64,000 nucleotides of DNA. It comes from Stomatobaculum longum (GTDB taxonomy: Bacteria > Bacillota > Clostridia > Lachnospirales > Lachnospiraceae). The stretch covers positions 124,001 through 188,000 of the forward strand of contig JH590862.1 of assembly GCA_000242235.1 (NCBI GenBank), written 5' to 3'. A program made the translations under genes and the position numbers. Shown here piece after piece: positions 1-8,120 of this stretch; the first letter of the stretch is position 1, and each line of letters begins with the position of its first letter. Under the pieces are notes generated by a model that saw only the letters and a program-made list of their open reading frames with translations, searched no databases and was not told where the DNA came from.

Positions 1-109
1 TATCCCATAAGTTCTGTCTCCCTTCCGCAATTTCAGACCCGAGCATAGCAAAAAGCACAGGCATTTTCCATGCAAATCTTTCGCTGCGCGCTGTCCCTGT
101 CCCCGGTAC

Positions 110-138
110 TTGAGAGCACCGCGGCTCTCTGCTACAAT
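110..138 (+). promoter_or_regulatory. Sigma-A promoter of ychF
   Basis: A -35 box TTGAGA (110-115) and a -10 box TACAAT (133-138) are 17 bp apart, and the -10 is preceded by TGC, an extended -10. It lies about 65 bp before the ychF start and is the only good promoter-like match seen there. Confidence 0.7.
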
Positions 139-204
139 GAAGCCCAAACAGGCTCTGCATTCGCAGCGCCTTCACTCGCAAATCACCAAAGGAGATTTCT
201 GTCT

Positions 205-1302
205 ATGAAACTCGGTATTGTCGGACTTCCGAATGTCGGAAAAAGTACGCTTTTTAACTCCCTGACCAAGGCCGGCGCCCAGGCCGCCAACTATCCGTTC
301 TGCACCATCGACCCGAATGTCGGCGTGGTCGCGGTGCCGGATGCGCGCATCAAAACCCTCGGCGAGATGCACCATTCGAAAAAAGTGACGCCCGCCGTCA
401 TTGAGTTTGTCGACATCGCGGGACTGGTGCGCGGCGCAAGCAAGGGCGAGGGACTCGGCAACCAGTTCCTCGCAAACATCCGCGAGTGCGACGCGATTGT
501 CCATGTGGTGCGCTGCTTTGAAGATGAAAATGTGATTCATGTGGACGGCTCGGTGGATCCGGTTCGTGACATCGAGACCATCAACCTCGAACTCATCTTC
601 GCTGACCTCGAAGTTCTGGAACGCCGCATTGCGAAGACGCAGAAGTCCGCGAACAACGACAAGAGCTTAAAGAAGGAGCTCGAGATTCTGAAAGAACTGA
701 AAGTTCTGCTCGAGGACGGCAAGCCCGCCTCCGCCTTTGAGACGGATGATGCCGATGTCGCGGCTTTTGTCGCTTCTCTCTGCCTTCTGACTGCAAAGCC
801 CGTCATCTACGCGGCCAACGTAAAAGAAGACGATCTCGCGGACGACGGCGCTTCCAATCCGCACGTCACCGCTGTCCGTGCCTACGCGGCCGCACATCAG
901 AGCAAGGTCTTCTGCGTCTCCGCACAGATTGAAGAGGAAATCGCCGCGCTCGACGAGAGCGAAAAGGCAGACTATCTCGAGGCGCTCGGCATCTCTGTCT
1001 CCGGCCTCGACAAGCTGATTGCCGCGAGCTACGAGCTCCTCGGCCTGATCAGCTTCCTGACAACCGGCGAGGACGAGACCCGCGCCTGGACCATCAAAAA
1101 GGGCTCGAAGGCCCCGCAGGCCGCCGGCAAAATCCACACCGACTTTGAGCGCGGCTTTATTCGCGCCGAGGTCATCGGCTATGACGACTTTGTGCGCTGC
1201 GGCTCTTCGGCGGCGGCAAAAGAAAAAGGGCTCATGCGCCTCGAGGGCAAGGACTATGTCGTGCAGGACGGCGACGTAATTCTGTTCCGCTTCAACGTCT
1301 GA
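205..1302 (+). CDS. ychF: Redox-regulated ATPase YchF (Obg-like GTPase family)
   Basis: YchF is a cytosolic P-loop NTPase of the Obg family that prefers ATP and associates with ribosomes. The protein starts [17 protein letters not shown], with the G1 loop GLPNVGKST at residues 7-15; DIAG is the G3 motif, and the C-terminal TGS-like part ends in DVILFRFNV, typical for the family. At 365 residues it matches the usual length of about 363. I chose the ATG at 205 because AAAGGAG (188-194) sits at correct spacing and homology begins here; an in-frame ATG at 70 would add 45 residues unlike the family. It is transcribed alone from the promoter at 110-138 and ends at a strong terminator. Confidence 0.97.
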   Translation: MKLGIVGLPNVGKSTLFNSLTKAGAQAANYPFCTIDPNVGVVAVPDARIKTLGEMHHSKKVTPAVIEFVDIAGLVRGASKGEGLGNQFLANIRECDAIVHVVRCFEDENVIHVDGSVDPVRDIETINLELIFADLEVLERRIAKTQKSANNDKSLKKELEILKELKVLLEDGKPASAFETDDADVAAFVASLCLLTAKPVIYAANVKEDDLADDGASNPHVTAVRAYAAAHQSKVFCVSAQIEEEIAALDESEKADYLEALGISVSGLDKLIAASYELLGLISFLTTGEDETRAWTIKKGSKAPQAAGKIHTDFERGFIRAEVIGYDDFVRCGSSAAAKEKGLMRLEGKDYVVQDGDVILFRFNV

Positions 1303-1361
1303 TTCCCTCTCCCCCTCTACCTCTGTTCCGCACAAAAGAGTCACAGGACAAAAATTGGCAG

Positions 1362-1406
1362 AAAACCCCGCAGCGCCGTCAGAAGCAAGCGCTGCGGGGT
1401 TTTTTC
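1362..1406. terminator. Bidirectional intrinsic terminator between convergent genes
   Basis: A 12-bp stem (AACCCCGCAGCG at 1364-1375 paired with 1390-1401) is flanked by A residues on the left and T residues on the right. It can therefore end transcription of ychF from the left and of the minus-strand gene at 1443-2933 from the right. Confidence 0.9.
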
Positions 1407-1442
1407 TTTCGGACAAGATAACGAATCAAATACGATGCCGCC

Positions 1443-2933
1443 TCAGGGCAGCCAGTCTGTCCCTGTGTTGCCGTGATACCAGCCGTCATTCCAGCCGCCG
1501 TGCCAGTTGTCGTTCGGATTCGGCGGCAGGTCCCAGGTGTCGTCCCAAGACGTCTCTGTCGGTGCCGTCTTGGTCGGTGCGGCCGTCGTCGGCGCCGCGG
1601 TCGGGGCAGTCGTCTCTGTCTCCCGCCCGGTTGTGCTTTCCCGCGTCGGTGCAACCGTACTTTCCCGCGTCGATTCCTGTGTCGCCGGCGCCGAGGACGA
1701 ACTCTCCTCCGGCTTGGTCGGATTCTCGGTCGGTCTTTCGGGCAATGTGTCGCTCGCCGAGGTCTCCTGTCTGCCGCCGCGATGACGGGTGCCGCCCGGC
1801 TTGGTGATATAGCGGACGCTGCGCTTCTTGGTCTCCGTCTCCGTGCTGCTCTCGGCCTCGCTGCCGCTCTCTTCCGTCGTCTCAGCCGCTGCGCTCTCGG
1901 TCGGATCCGGTCTCGCTCTGACCGTCTGTGTCTCTGTCGCCGTGGCAGTGCGCGTCTCTTTGCTGCTCTCACGCTGCATGGTCGAGCTCTGACTCTCGGC
2001 GCGCCGTCCGGTCTCTGTCTCCGTCACAGTCTCGCTCTGTGCTGCCGTCGTCCGCACAGTGCTCGCCTGCGCGGTCTCTGCTTGCGTCGTTGTCTGCGCC
2101 TCTGTCGTGAACTCCTGAGACACATCCTGGGTCATCTCTGTCTTATCGCTCTCCGTAATCCGAATCTGCGTCGGATAGAGGAGGCGCAGCTGACACTGCA
2201 GCTCCAGCCCGTCGCGCGCGCCCGCCGCCTCCGTCGCCTGAAACTGTGTCGTATAGCGGTACAAAACTTCCACGCCGTCACTGCCTGGATCTGTGTCGCC
2301 GAGTTTTTTGAGACCGCTCAGCTGCTCCCGCGCAAGCGAGAGTTCCTCCGGCATCCTGCCGAGAAAAGCGCTGTTTTGCGGCGTCAGATACAAATTCGCC
2401 GTATACTTACCGTCCTCCCGCTCCTCCACGCTGCGGTACAGAAGACAGGCGAGTCCTGTCCGAAATACCTGCGACATTGCGTCATACTGATAGCGCACAC
2501 CCGAAACGGCAAGGGCGGTCTGCCCACTCTGAAAGCTGACTGCCTCGCCGTCACCGCGCAGGTTCGGCTGCTGCAGCAGCACTGCGCTGCCGTTTGCACT
2601 GAGCGGATAGGAGAGCCGCAGATAGCTCCCCTTTCCGAGTAGCGCCGCCGGGATACTGTCCCGGATGCTGAGTTCCACGCGTTTTCCGTTCCGGCTGCGC
2701 TTGACATCGACCGCAAAGTTCTGCAAGGTCTCGCCGCTCTGATTGACAAGCTCTGCGGTATAGCGCTCTTCCCTAGACTGCTGATAGCCGTGACTCATGT
2801 CCGTCGCTCTCAGCACCATGCGTGTTCCTCCCGCTCCTCCTATATATTGTTTTCCGAATCCCCAAAAACCCAGAACCAGCACCGCCGCCGCAATCCAGAC
2901 GCGCGCCTGCCTGAGTGCTCGTATTATTTTCAT
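1443..2933 (-). CDS. Membrane-anchored Thr/Ser/Glu-rich protein, unknown function
   Basis: I do not recognise a named family. The 496-residue protein has a basic N-terminus and one hydrophobic segment (about residues 12-28, WIAAAVLVLGFWGFG), which fits a signal anchor with the rest outside the cell. Residues 30-250 look like a folded domain. From about 255 to 460 it is low-complexity, dominated by Thr, Ser, Glu, Ala and Pro with repeated TETET and PTAAPTT-like runs, like a wall-spanning linker. The last 35 residues are rich in Trp, Gly, Asn and Asp (GGWNDGWYHGN). There is no LPXTG signal. GAGAGG lies very close to the start. It is monocistronic between two terminators. Confidence 0.7.
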   Translation of the reverse strand: MKIIRALRQARVWIAAAVLVLGFWGFGKQYIGGAGGTRMVLRATDMSHGYQQSREERYTAELVNQSGETLQNFAVDVKRSRNGKRVELSIRDSIPAALLGKGSYLRLSYPLSANGSAVLLQQPNLRGDGEAVSFQSGQTALAVSGVRYQYDAMSQVFRTGLACLLYRSVEEREDGKYTANLYLTPQNSAFLGRMPEELSLAREQLSGLKKLGDTDPGSDGVEVLYRYTTQFQATEAAGARDGLELQCQLRLLYPTQIRITESDKTEMTQDVSQEFTTEAQTTTQAETAQASTVRTTAAQSETVTETETGRRAESQSSTMQRESSKETRTATATETQTVRARPDPTESAAAETTEESGSEAESSTETETKKRSVRYITKPGGTRHRGGRQETSASDTLPERPTENPTKPEESSSSAPATQESTRESTVAPTRESTTGRETETTAPTAAPTTAAPTKTAPTETSWDDTWDLPPNPNDNWHGGWNDGWYHGNTGTDWLP

Positions 2934-3049
2934 CCTCTCACCACATCTCTACTCCGGTTTGCCTACTTATACTATGACAGAGAACGAAGAAAAATGCCAG
3001 CATTTTAGAAGAATTTCTTAATTTTTCCGATTTATTTCTTATTTCCACA

Positions 3050-3077
3050 CAAAAACGCGCCCTTTTTGGGGCGCGTT
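3050..3077 (-). terminator. Intrinsic terminator of the DUF1292 gene
   Basis: The arms AACGCGCCC (3054-3062) and GGGCGCGTT (3069-3077) form a 9-bp stem with a 6-nt loop. Read on the minus strand it is followed by a T-run, 17 bp after the stop codon of the gene at 3094-3438. Confidence 0.85.
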
Positions 3078-3093
3078 CCTGTCCTGTCGGCAT

Positions 3094-3438
3094 TCAGTCC
3101 TCGTTCTCGCCGTCCTCTTCACCTTCCATGAGCTCCTTGAACTCCTCTTCGTCCAGAATCTCGTCGAAGGCATCGCTCACGATCTCATATTCCTCATCGC
3201 TCTCGATGTTGGTGAGATCCGGCTGACCGTCCTCGGTCTCCGCATAACGGTATAAAAATACATTTCCGTCTTCATCTTCGCCGCTTTCCGGCATCAGTGC
3301 GATGTACTCCTTGCCGCCCGCTTCAAAAATCGTGAGCACCACGCACTCCAGCAGCTCGCCGTCATCCAAGGTCAGTGTGACCGTCGTGTCACCGCCGTCA
3401 AACAGACCCTCGTGCTTTACTTCATCATAATCGCTCAT
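3094..3438 (-). CDS. DUF1292 domain protein (YrzB-like)
   Basis: A 114-residue, very acidic cytosolic protein. The core (TVTLTLDDGELLECVVLTIF, then KEYIALMPE, then VFLYRY) is the DUF1292 pattern, followed by an Asp/Glu-rich tail of about 40 residues (DEILDEEEFKELME). The family function is unknown. A second DUF1292 protein is encoded at 57324-57638 in the conserved ireB-ruvX context, so this copy is the dispersed paralogue. It has its own promoter (3485-3514) and terminator, so it is monocistronic. The start is supported by GAGGAAAAGCAG before the ATG. Confidence 0.88.
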   Translation of the reverse strand: MSDYDEVKHEGLFDGGDTTVTLTLDDGELLECVVLTIFEAGGKEYIALMPESGEDEDGNVFLYRYAETEDGQPDLTNIESDEEYEIVSDAFDEILDEEEFKELMEGEEDGENED

Positions 3439-3484
3439 CTGCTTTTCCTCACTCTCAGAAAGGTTTGAATATCTCTGTTCTGCT

Positions 3485-3514
3485 ACTATAGCGGACAGTT
3501 GCCCGCTCTGTCAA
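3485..3514 (-). promoter_or_regulatory. Sigma-A promoter of the DUF1292 gene
   Basis: Read on the minus strand: a consensus -35 TTGACA (3514-3509) and -10 TATAGT (3490-3485) with an 18-bp spacer, 47 bp before the start codon. The -35 box contains the stop codon of the upstream helicase gene. Confidence 0.8.
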
Positions 3515-5361
3515 TGCGACTCGTACTCCCGCACAAAACGGCTCTCCTCCGCCTTTCGGTGAAAACGGGTCTTACAGGTCAGAATCCGCAGTTCATCCCT
3601 GGCGCGCGTCATCGCGACATAGAACATGCGCCGCTCCTCTTCCAGTTCCTCCCGGCTGTTCGCCTTGCGGTGCGGCACGATGCCCTCGTTCACATCGAGG
3701 AGAAACACAGTCGGAAATTCGAGTCCCTTGGAGGCATGGTAGGTCATGAGTTGCACTTCGTCGCCCGCTTCCGTCCGCTTGCTCCGCGCCTTACAAGCCG
3801 CTGAAAATGCTGTCCCGTCGGCCTGCCAGGCGCTGACCGTCGGAAAACCCTCTGCGGAGGCCTCGATTTCCTCCAGAATATCAAAGAGCTCCTCGGCCTC
3901 GATCTCCCGCTCCTCCGCATACTGCTTTAAAAAGTTGTCGTAGCCGATCTCCGTGCGGATGTAGACGATGGCCTCGGACGGGCGCATGCGCCCGAGACGC
4001 CGGAGCTCTCCGGCAAACTTTCCGAGCCGCTCGTCCATCCAGTGCTCGCCGCTTTTTTCGTAGTGGCGCCTTAGGCCTGCGAGACTCTCGCCCTCCATGC
4101 GCACGGCCTCGCGGCGGATGTAGCGGTTCGGCCGGTTCATGATGCGGAGCAGGTCACCCGGTTCCGCCCGGTCTCTGGCAAGGCGCAGATAGGCGAGAAG
4201 GTCCCGCGCAATCCAGTGCTCGTTCAGATCCGGCAACATCTCCCGCATGCGAAACGGGATGTTCTCCTGGTAGAGACGCCGCGCGAGAAGGCGCGGTTGC
4301 AGGTTCGTCCGGTAGAGGACCGCGATGCTGTCGTAGCGCGCGCCGCCGCGCACCAGTTCCCGGATCTCTCTGATCAGATAGTCCGCCTCCGCGTGCGGCG
4401 TCGGACAGACAACGGTGTTCACCGGCTTGCCTGACGGGCGCGCTGCCGTGATTTCCTTCGGGAAGCGGGTCTTATTCCGCTGAATCAATCGCCCCGCCGT
4501 CTTCACAATCTCCGGTGTCGAGCGGTAATTGATATTCAGAACGACCCTGGACGCCTTCGGATAATCCCTCTCAAAATGGAGCATAATCTCCGGCGCCGCA
4601 CCGCGAAAGCGGTAAATCGACTGATCGTCATCTCCGACAATCATCAGATTCTCCCGCTTTCCGGCGAGCATGCGAACCACTTCGTACTGCAGACGGTTGA
4701 TGTCCTGAAACTCATCCACCAAAATCCAGGCGTAGCGCTCGGAGAGAGCCTCACGGATGTCCGCCCGCTCTTTGAGGAGCTCATAGCACATCCGGAGCAT
4801 ATCCTCGTAGTCGATTTTCCGGAGTTCCGCGAGCCCGCGCTCATAGGCGCGGTACACTTCCCGAAACTGTTCCGCCGGACAGCTCACCGAATAGTAGTGC
4901 GAAAGTTCGGCTCTCTCTTCCTTGACGAGCGCTATTTCCGAGAGCACATTCTGCACCAGACTGCGGAAATCACCGCTCTCCGTCTTTTTCTGCCGGAGCA
5001 CGGCAGAGACCAGGGCACGCTGCTCCTCCTCGCCGATAACCTGATCCGCCTGATAGCCGTAGGCGGTTCGCAGAATGCGGAAAAAGAAGGCGTGAAAGGT
5101 CCCGAACGAGACGCCCGTCCGCTCCCTGCCGCACAGTTTCCGGTAACGCTCCTCCATCTCCCGCGCCGCGGCGCGCGAAAAGGTCAACACCAGGACGGAC
5201 TGCGGCGCCACGCCGCGCTCTTCGGTCAGAAAACGGACGCGCTGCGTGAGCACAAAGGTCTTCCCCGATCCCGGCCCCGCAATGACAAGAAGCGGTCCCT
5301 CCCCGTGGGTGACCGCTTCTCGCTGCGCAGGATTTAAATTGTCATGCTTCGCTGCTGCCAA
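3511..5361 (-). CDS. UvrD/PcrA-type (superfamily 1A) ATP-dependent DNA helicase
   Basis: A 3'-5' DNA helicase of the UvrD/Rep/PcrA superfamily. Motifs seen in order: Q motif LNPAQREAV, Walker A GPGSGKT, motif Ia [11 protein letters not shown], Walker [11 protein letters not shown], motif [16 protein letters not shown], motif [11 protein letters not shown], motif [16 protein letters not shown] and motif [17 protein letters not shown]. At about 616 residues it is shorter than PcrA (about 730) and lacks its long C-terminal tail, so it may be a separate paralogue. I favour the TTG start at 5361, preceded by GAGAGGGA and overlapping gltX by 20 bp. An in-frame ATG at 5415 has no ribosome binding site and a 74-bp overlap. 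It is co-transcribed with gltX. Confidence 0.9.
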   Translation of the reverse strand: MAAAKHDNLNPAQREAVTHGEGPLLVIAGPGSGKTFVLTQRVRFLTEERGVAPQSVLVLTFSRAAAREMEERYRKLCGRERTGVSFGTFHAFFFRILRTAYGYQADQVIGEEEQRALVSAVLRQKKTESGDFRSLVQNVLSEIALVKEERAELSHYYSVSCPAEQFREVYRAYERGLAELRKIDYEDMLRMCYELLKERADIREALSERYAWILVDEFQDINRLQYEVVRMLAGKRENLMIVGDDDQSIYRFRGAAPEIMLHFERDYPKASRVVLNINYRSTPEIVKTAGRLIQRNKTRFPKEITAARPSGKPVNTVVCPTPHAEADYLIREIRELVRGGARYDSIAVLYRTNLQPRLLARRLYQENIPFRMREMLPDLNEHWIARDLLAYLRLARDRAEPGDLLRIMNRPNRYIRREAVRMEGESLAGLRRHYEKSGEHWMDERLGKFAGELRRLGRMRPSEAIVYIRTEIGYDNFLKQYAEEREIEAEELFDILEEIEASAEGFPTVSAWQADGTAFSAACKARSKRTEAGDEVQLMTYHASKGLEFPTVFLLDVNEGIVPHRKANSREELEEERRMFYVAMTRARDELRILTCKTRFHRKAEESRFVREYESH

Positions 5362-6799
5362 GTTTTTTCTGTCCCTCTCTGAGCCGCGCAAGCGACTCCT
5401 CTTTGCCGAGTACATCCATAATTTCGGTTGCGCCCGCCGGTGTCATGAGCTTGCCGGAGAGTGCAATGCGGAGCGGCCACATGACGAGGCCGGTCTTATA
5501 GCCCTTCTCCTCGCCGTAAGCCTTTAAGAGCGCAAAGAGCGTGTCGTTATTCCAGTCCGAAAGTGCCTCGAGGCGCGGCAATACCTCCGCGAGAATCTCG
5601 CGCGAGCTGTCCGCGGTCGACTTTGACTTTTTATTCACAAAGAGCTCGGTCTCATAAGCCGGAACGGCATTGAAGAAGTCCACCATCTCCCGGATGTCGA
5701 GGAAGGTCTCGACGCGCGTTCTGACCATCTCCGCGATTTTCTTTAAGTCCAGAGGCTTCGTCACATACTCCTTCAGATACTTCTCACCGCGCCGGTAGAA
5801 CTCTTCGGGCGCCATTGCCTTAAAGTATTCGCCGTTCATCCAGCGGAGCTTGGTCATATCAAAGACCGCCGGCGACTTCGAGATGCGGCGGTAATCGAAG
5901 ACCTTTGCGAGCTCTTCGAGGCTGAAAATCTCCCGATCGCCCTCGGGCGACCAGCCGAGCAGCGCGACAAAATTCACGACCGCCTCGCTCACGAAGCCCT
6001 GCTCGATCAAATCCTCGAAGGAGGCGTGGCCGCTCCGCTTCGAGAGCTTCTGGTGCTGCTCGTTTGTAATGGTCGGGCAGTGCACATAGACCGGCACCTC
6101 CCAGCCGAAGGCCTCGTAGAGGCGGTTGTACTTCGGCGAGGACGAGAGATATTCCTGCCCGCGCACCACATGCGTGATTTCCATCAGGTGGTCATCGACG
6201 ACATTCGCAAAATTATAGGTCGGGAAACCGTCGGACTTGATTAAGACCATGTCGTCGAGTTCCGCATTGTCCACCGTAATATCGCCGTAAATTTCATCGT
6301 GGAAGGTCGTGGTGCCGGTCCGCGGGTTGTTCTGTCGAATCACAAAGGGTTCACCCGCCGCAAGCCGCCGCTCCACCTCTTCTTTCGGCAGCGAGAGGCA
6401 GTGCTTGTCATACTGCATGATGACTTCGCCGTTCACGGTCTTTTTCAGAGAGTCCAGACGCGCCTGGTCACAGAAGCAGTAGTAGGCCTCGCCCTTCTCG
6501 ACGAGCTGCTTCGCGTATTGCATATAAATGCCCGCACGCATGCGCTCACTCTGCACATAGGGGCCGTAGCCCTTATCCTTGTCCGGTCCCTCATCGTGCA
6601 AAAGACCGGTTTCCTCGAGCGTGCGGTAAATAATCTCGGTCGCACCCTCGACAAATCTGCCCTGGTCGGTGTCCTCGATGCGGAGAATGAAGGTACCGTC
6701 CGCGTGCTTGGCAATGAGATACGCATAGAGTGCTGTCCGCAAGTTTCCGACATGCATGCGCCCGGTGGGACTCGGCGCATATCTGGTTCTGATTTTCAT
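5342..6799 (-). CDS. gltX: Glutamyl-tRNA synthetase
   Basis: Class I synthetase charging tRNA-Glu in the cytosol. The HIGH-type motif is in the first 25 residues ([17 protein letters not shown]) and the KMSKS-type loop is KLSKRSG near residue 253; the all-helical anticodon-binding region follows. The length of 485 matches the bacterial family. GGGAGAG precedes the ATG. It is the middle gene of an operon: the phosphatase gene ends 45 bp upstream and the helicase gene overlaps its 3' end. From sequence alone I cannot tell whether it also charges tRNA-Gln for amidation. Confidence 0.97.
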   Translation of the reverse strand: MKIRTRYAPSPTGRMHVGNLRTALYAYLIAKHADGTFILRIEDTDQGRFVEGATEIIYRTLEETGLLHDEGPDKDKGYGPYVQSERMRAGIYMQYAKQLVEKGEAYYCFCDQARLDSLKKTVNGEVIMQYDKHCLSLPKEEVERRLAAGEPFVIRQNNPRTGTTTFHDEIYGDITVDNAELDDMVLIKSDGFPTYNFANVVDDHLMEITHVVRGQEYLSSSPKYNRLYEAFGWEVPVYVHCPTITNEQHQKLSKRSGHASFEDLIEQGFVSEAVVNFVALLGWSPEGDREIFSLEELAKVFDYRRISKSPAVFDMTKLRWMNGEYFKAMAPEEFYRRGEKYLKEYVTKPLDLKKIAEMVRTRVETFLDIREMVDFFNAVPAYETELFVNKKSKSTADSSREILAEVLPRLEALSDWNNDTLFALLKAYGEEKGYKTGLVMWPLRIALSGKLMTPAGATEIMDVLGKEESLARLREGQKKLGSSEA

Positions 6800-6844
6800 G
6801 TTGAACTCTCCCTTCGCTCTGCTCGGCGCAGCTTTTCACTTATT

Positions 6845-7357
6845 TTAGCACGCTGTGTTTCCCCCCGCAATCGGTCTTACACCCGCTTCGCCGAGCGCCC
6901 GCAGTAAGCCCTCGCAGCCCGCCGTAATCTGATCGGCGCAAGTGACAAAATCGCCGGTATACCAGGGATCCGCAATCTCCGCCTTTTCTTCCGCTTTCTC
7001 TGCAAAGGGGAGCAGCAATCTGAGTTTTCCCTCCGGATCTTTGCGGAGGATGCGCTCGGCATCTCGCAGATTTCTCTCTTCCATACAAATCAGATAATCG
7101 TAATTCGCATAGTCCGCTCTCTTTAACAGAACCGCCCGCTTCTCTCCGCAGGGAATGCCGCGCCGCTTTAATTCCGCCTTTGCGGCCGGATACATCGGAT
7201 TTCCGATGTCACAGATAATTTCCTCGCTGCTTGTCGCGGCCGAAGCACACAGAACCTGCTCCTCGACACCGGCTTTTTTCACGAGATCCCGCATAATAAA
7301 TTCAGCCATGGGGCTGCGACATATATTTCCCAGACAGATAAATAAAATCCTCTTCAT
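6845..7357 (-). CDS. Low-molecular-weight protein tyrosine phosphatase
   Basis: A 170-residue cytosolic phosphatase. The active-site CX5R loop CLGNICRS is at residues 8-15 (nucleophile C8, R14), and the general-acid loop ADPWYTGDF lies toward the C-terminus, both diagnostic for the low-molecular-weight PTP (Wzb/YwlE) family. Members remove phosphate from phosphotyrosine or phosphoarginine; the substrate cannot be told here. I use the ATG at 7357 because GGAG lies 8 bp upstream and the family begins there; an in-frame upstream ATG at 7561 would add 68 residues unlike the family and run across the divergent promoters. First gene of the phosphatase-gltX-helicase operon. Confidence 0.92.
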   Translation of the reverse strand: MKRILFICLGNICRSPMAEFIMRDLVKKAGVEEQVLCASAATSSEEIICDIGNPMYPAAKAELKRRGIPCGEKRAVLLKRADYANYDYLICMEERNLRDAERILRKDPEGKLRLLLPFAEKAEEKAEIADPWYTGDFVTCADQITAGCEGLLRALGEAGVRPIAGGNTAC

Positions 7358-7383
7358 AACACACTCCAAACTGCAGGCAGACC

Positions 7384-7412
7384 TTGTTCCGCGCCAAAAA
7401 ATCGAGTATGAT
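7384..7412 (+). promoter_or_regulatory. Promoter of the lipoprotein gene
   Basis: TTGTTC (7384-7389), a 17-bp spacer and TATGAT (7407-7412). It overlaps the divergent phosphatase promoter, so the two may compete or share regulation. Confidence 0.5.
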
Positions 7413-7415
7413 TCT

Positions 7416-7443
7416 ATCATAGGAGCACTGTAAGAATTGTTAA
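7416..7443 (-). promoter_or_regulatory. Promoter of the phosphatase-gltX-helicase operon
   Basis: On the minus strand: TTAACA (7443-7438), a 16-bp spacer and TATGAT (7421-7416). Each box matches 5 of 6 consensus bases, about 60 bp before the phosphatase start. Confidence 0.6.
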
Positions 7444-7478
7444 GTTTCCACCGCATTTTTTTGAAAGGAGTCCTGAAT

Positions 7479-8120
7479 ATGAAGAAAAAATTAATCCTCG
7501 CTTTGACGCTCTCCCTCTCCCTCTTCGCAGTCGCCTGCGGCGGCAAAAAAGACCCCGGCACCGCGGAGAGCAGTGCAGTCTCTTCGGCAGCCGAAAGTTC
7601 CGTATCGGCAAATTCCGCAGCCGGGAGCGAAAGCGGCGCTGCAGCCGCGTCCGACGCCGCAGACGGCAGTCAGGCGGTCACTGTGGCGCCGGATGCGGCC
7701 ATGGCGACCGCCTTCCGCGCGCTCAAGAAAGATATGAGCTACGCCGAGGTCGAAAAGCTCTTCGGCCGCGCCGGAACCGCCGGTGCCGCAAAGGGCAGCT
7801 ACAACTGGACGAGCGAAGACGGCGCCGGAATTGTCACCGTCGCATTTGAGAGCGACCATCTGACCAATTACTCCCAGGTCGGCGTCATTGTCGACAAGAG
7901 TGCGAAGGCGACCATGGACGCTTACAACCGGCTGAAACCCGAGATGAGCTATGACGAGGCCAAGGAGCTGCTCGGCGGCGACGGCGTCCCGGTCAGCACG
8001 AGTTACATTGCCGGTCAGGTCATTTCGTCTTACACCTGGACCGACCCGGACGGTCTCTCCTTTGCGCTGACCTTCTCGAACGACAAGCTCTCCGCAATGA
8101 ACACCAACCGCTCACAGTAA
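7479..8120 (+). CDS. Lipoprotein with two SmpA/BLIP-like repeats
   Basis: A 213-residue secreted lipoprotein. The signal peptide MKKKLILALTLSLSLFAVAC ends in lipobox Cys20, followed by a Ser/Ala-rich linker to about residue 75. Two tandem copies of an alpha-beta module follow: FRALKKDMSYAEVEKLFG...YNWTSEDG and YNRLKPEMSYDEAKELLG...YTWTDPDG, resembling the SmpA/OmlA/BLIP-like (DUF3862) fold. The role is unknown. The start is fixed by AAAGGAG at 7464-7470. Its last 9 bp overlap the convergent 3' end of essC, leaving no room for a terminator between them. Confidence 0.85.
   Translation: MKKKLILALTLSLSLFAVACGGKKDPGTAESSAVSSAAESSVSANSAAGSESGAAAASDAADGSQAVTVAPDAAMATAFRALKKDMSYAEVEKLFGRAGTAGAAKGSYNWTSEDGAGIVTVAFESDHLTNYSQVGVIVDKSAKATMDAYNRLKPEMSYDEAKELLGGDGVPVSTSYIAGQVISSYTWTDPDGLSFALTFSNDKLSAMNTNRSQ

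Noticed and set aside
1473-2642. Arg/Cys/Leu-rich plus-strand frames opposite the Thr/Ser-rich gene.
   Set aside because: Their composition is explained by reading repeated Thr/Ser/Glu codons backward; no ribosome binding site.
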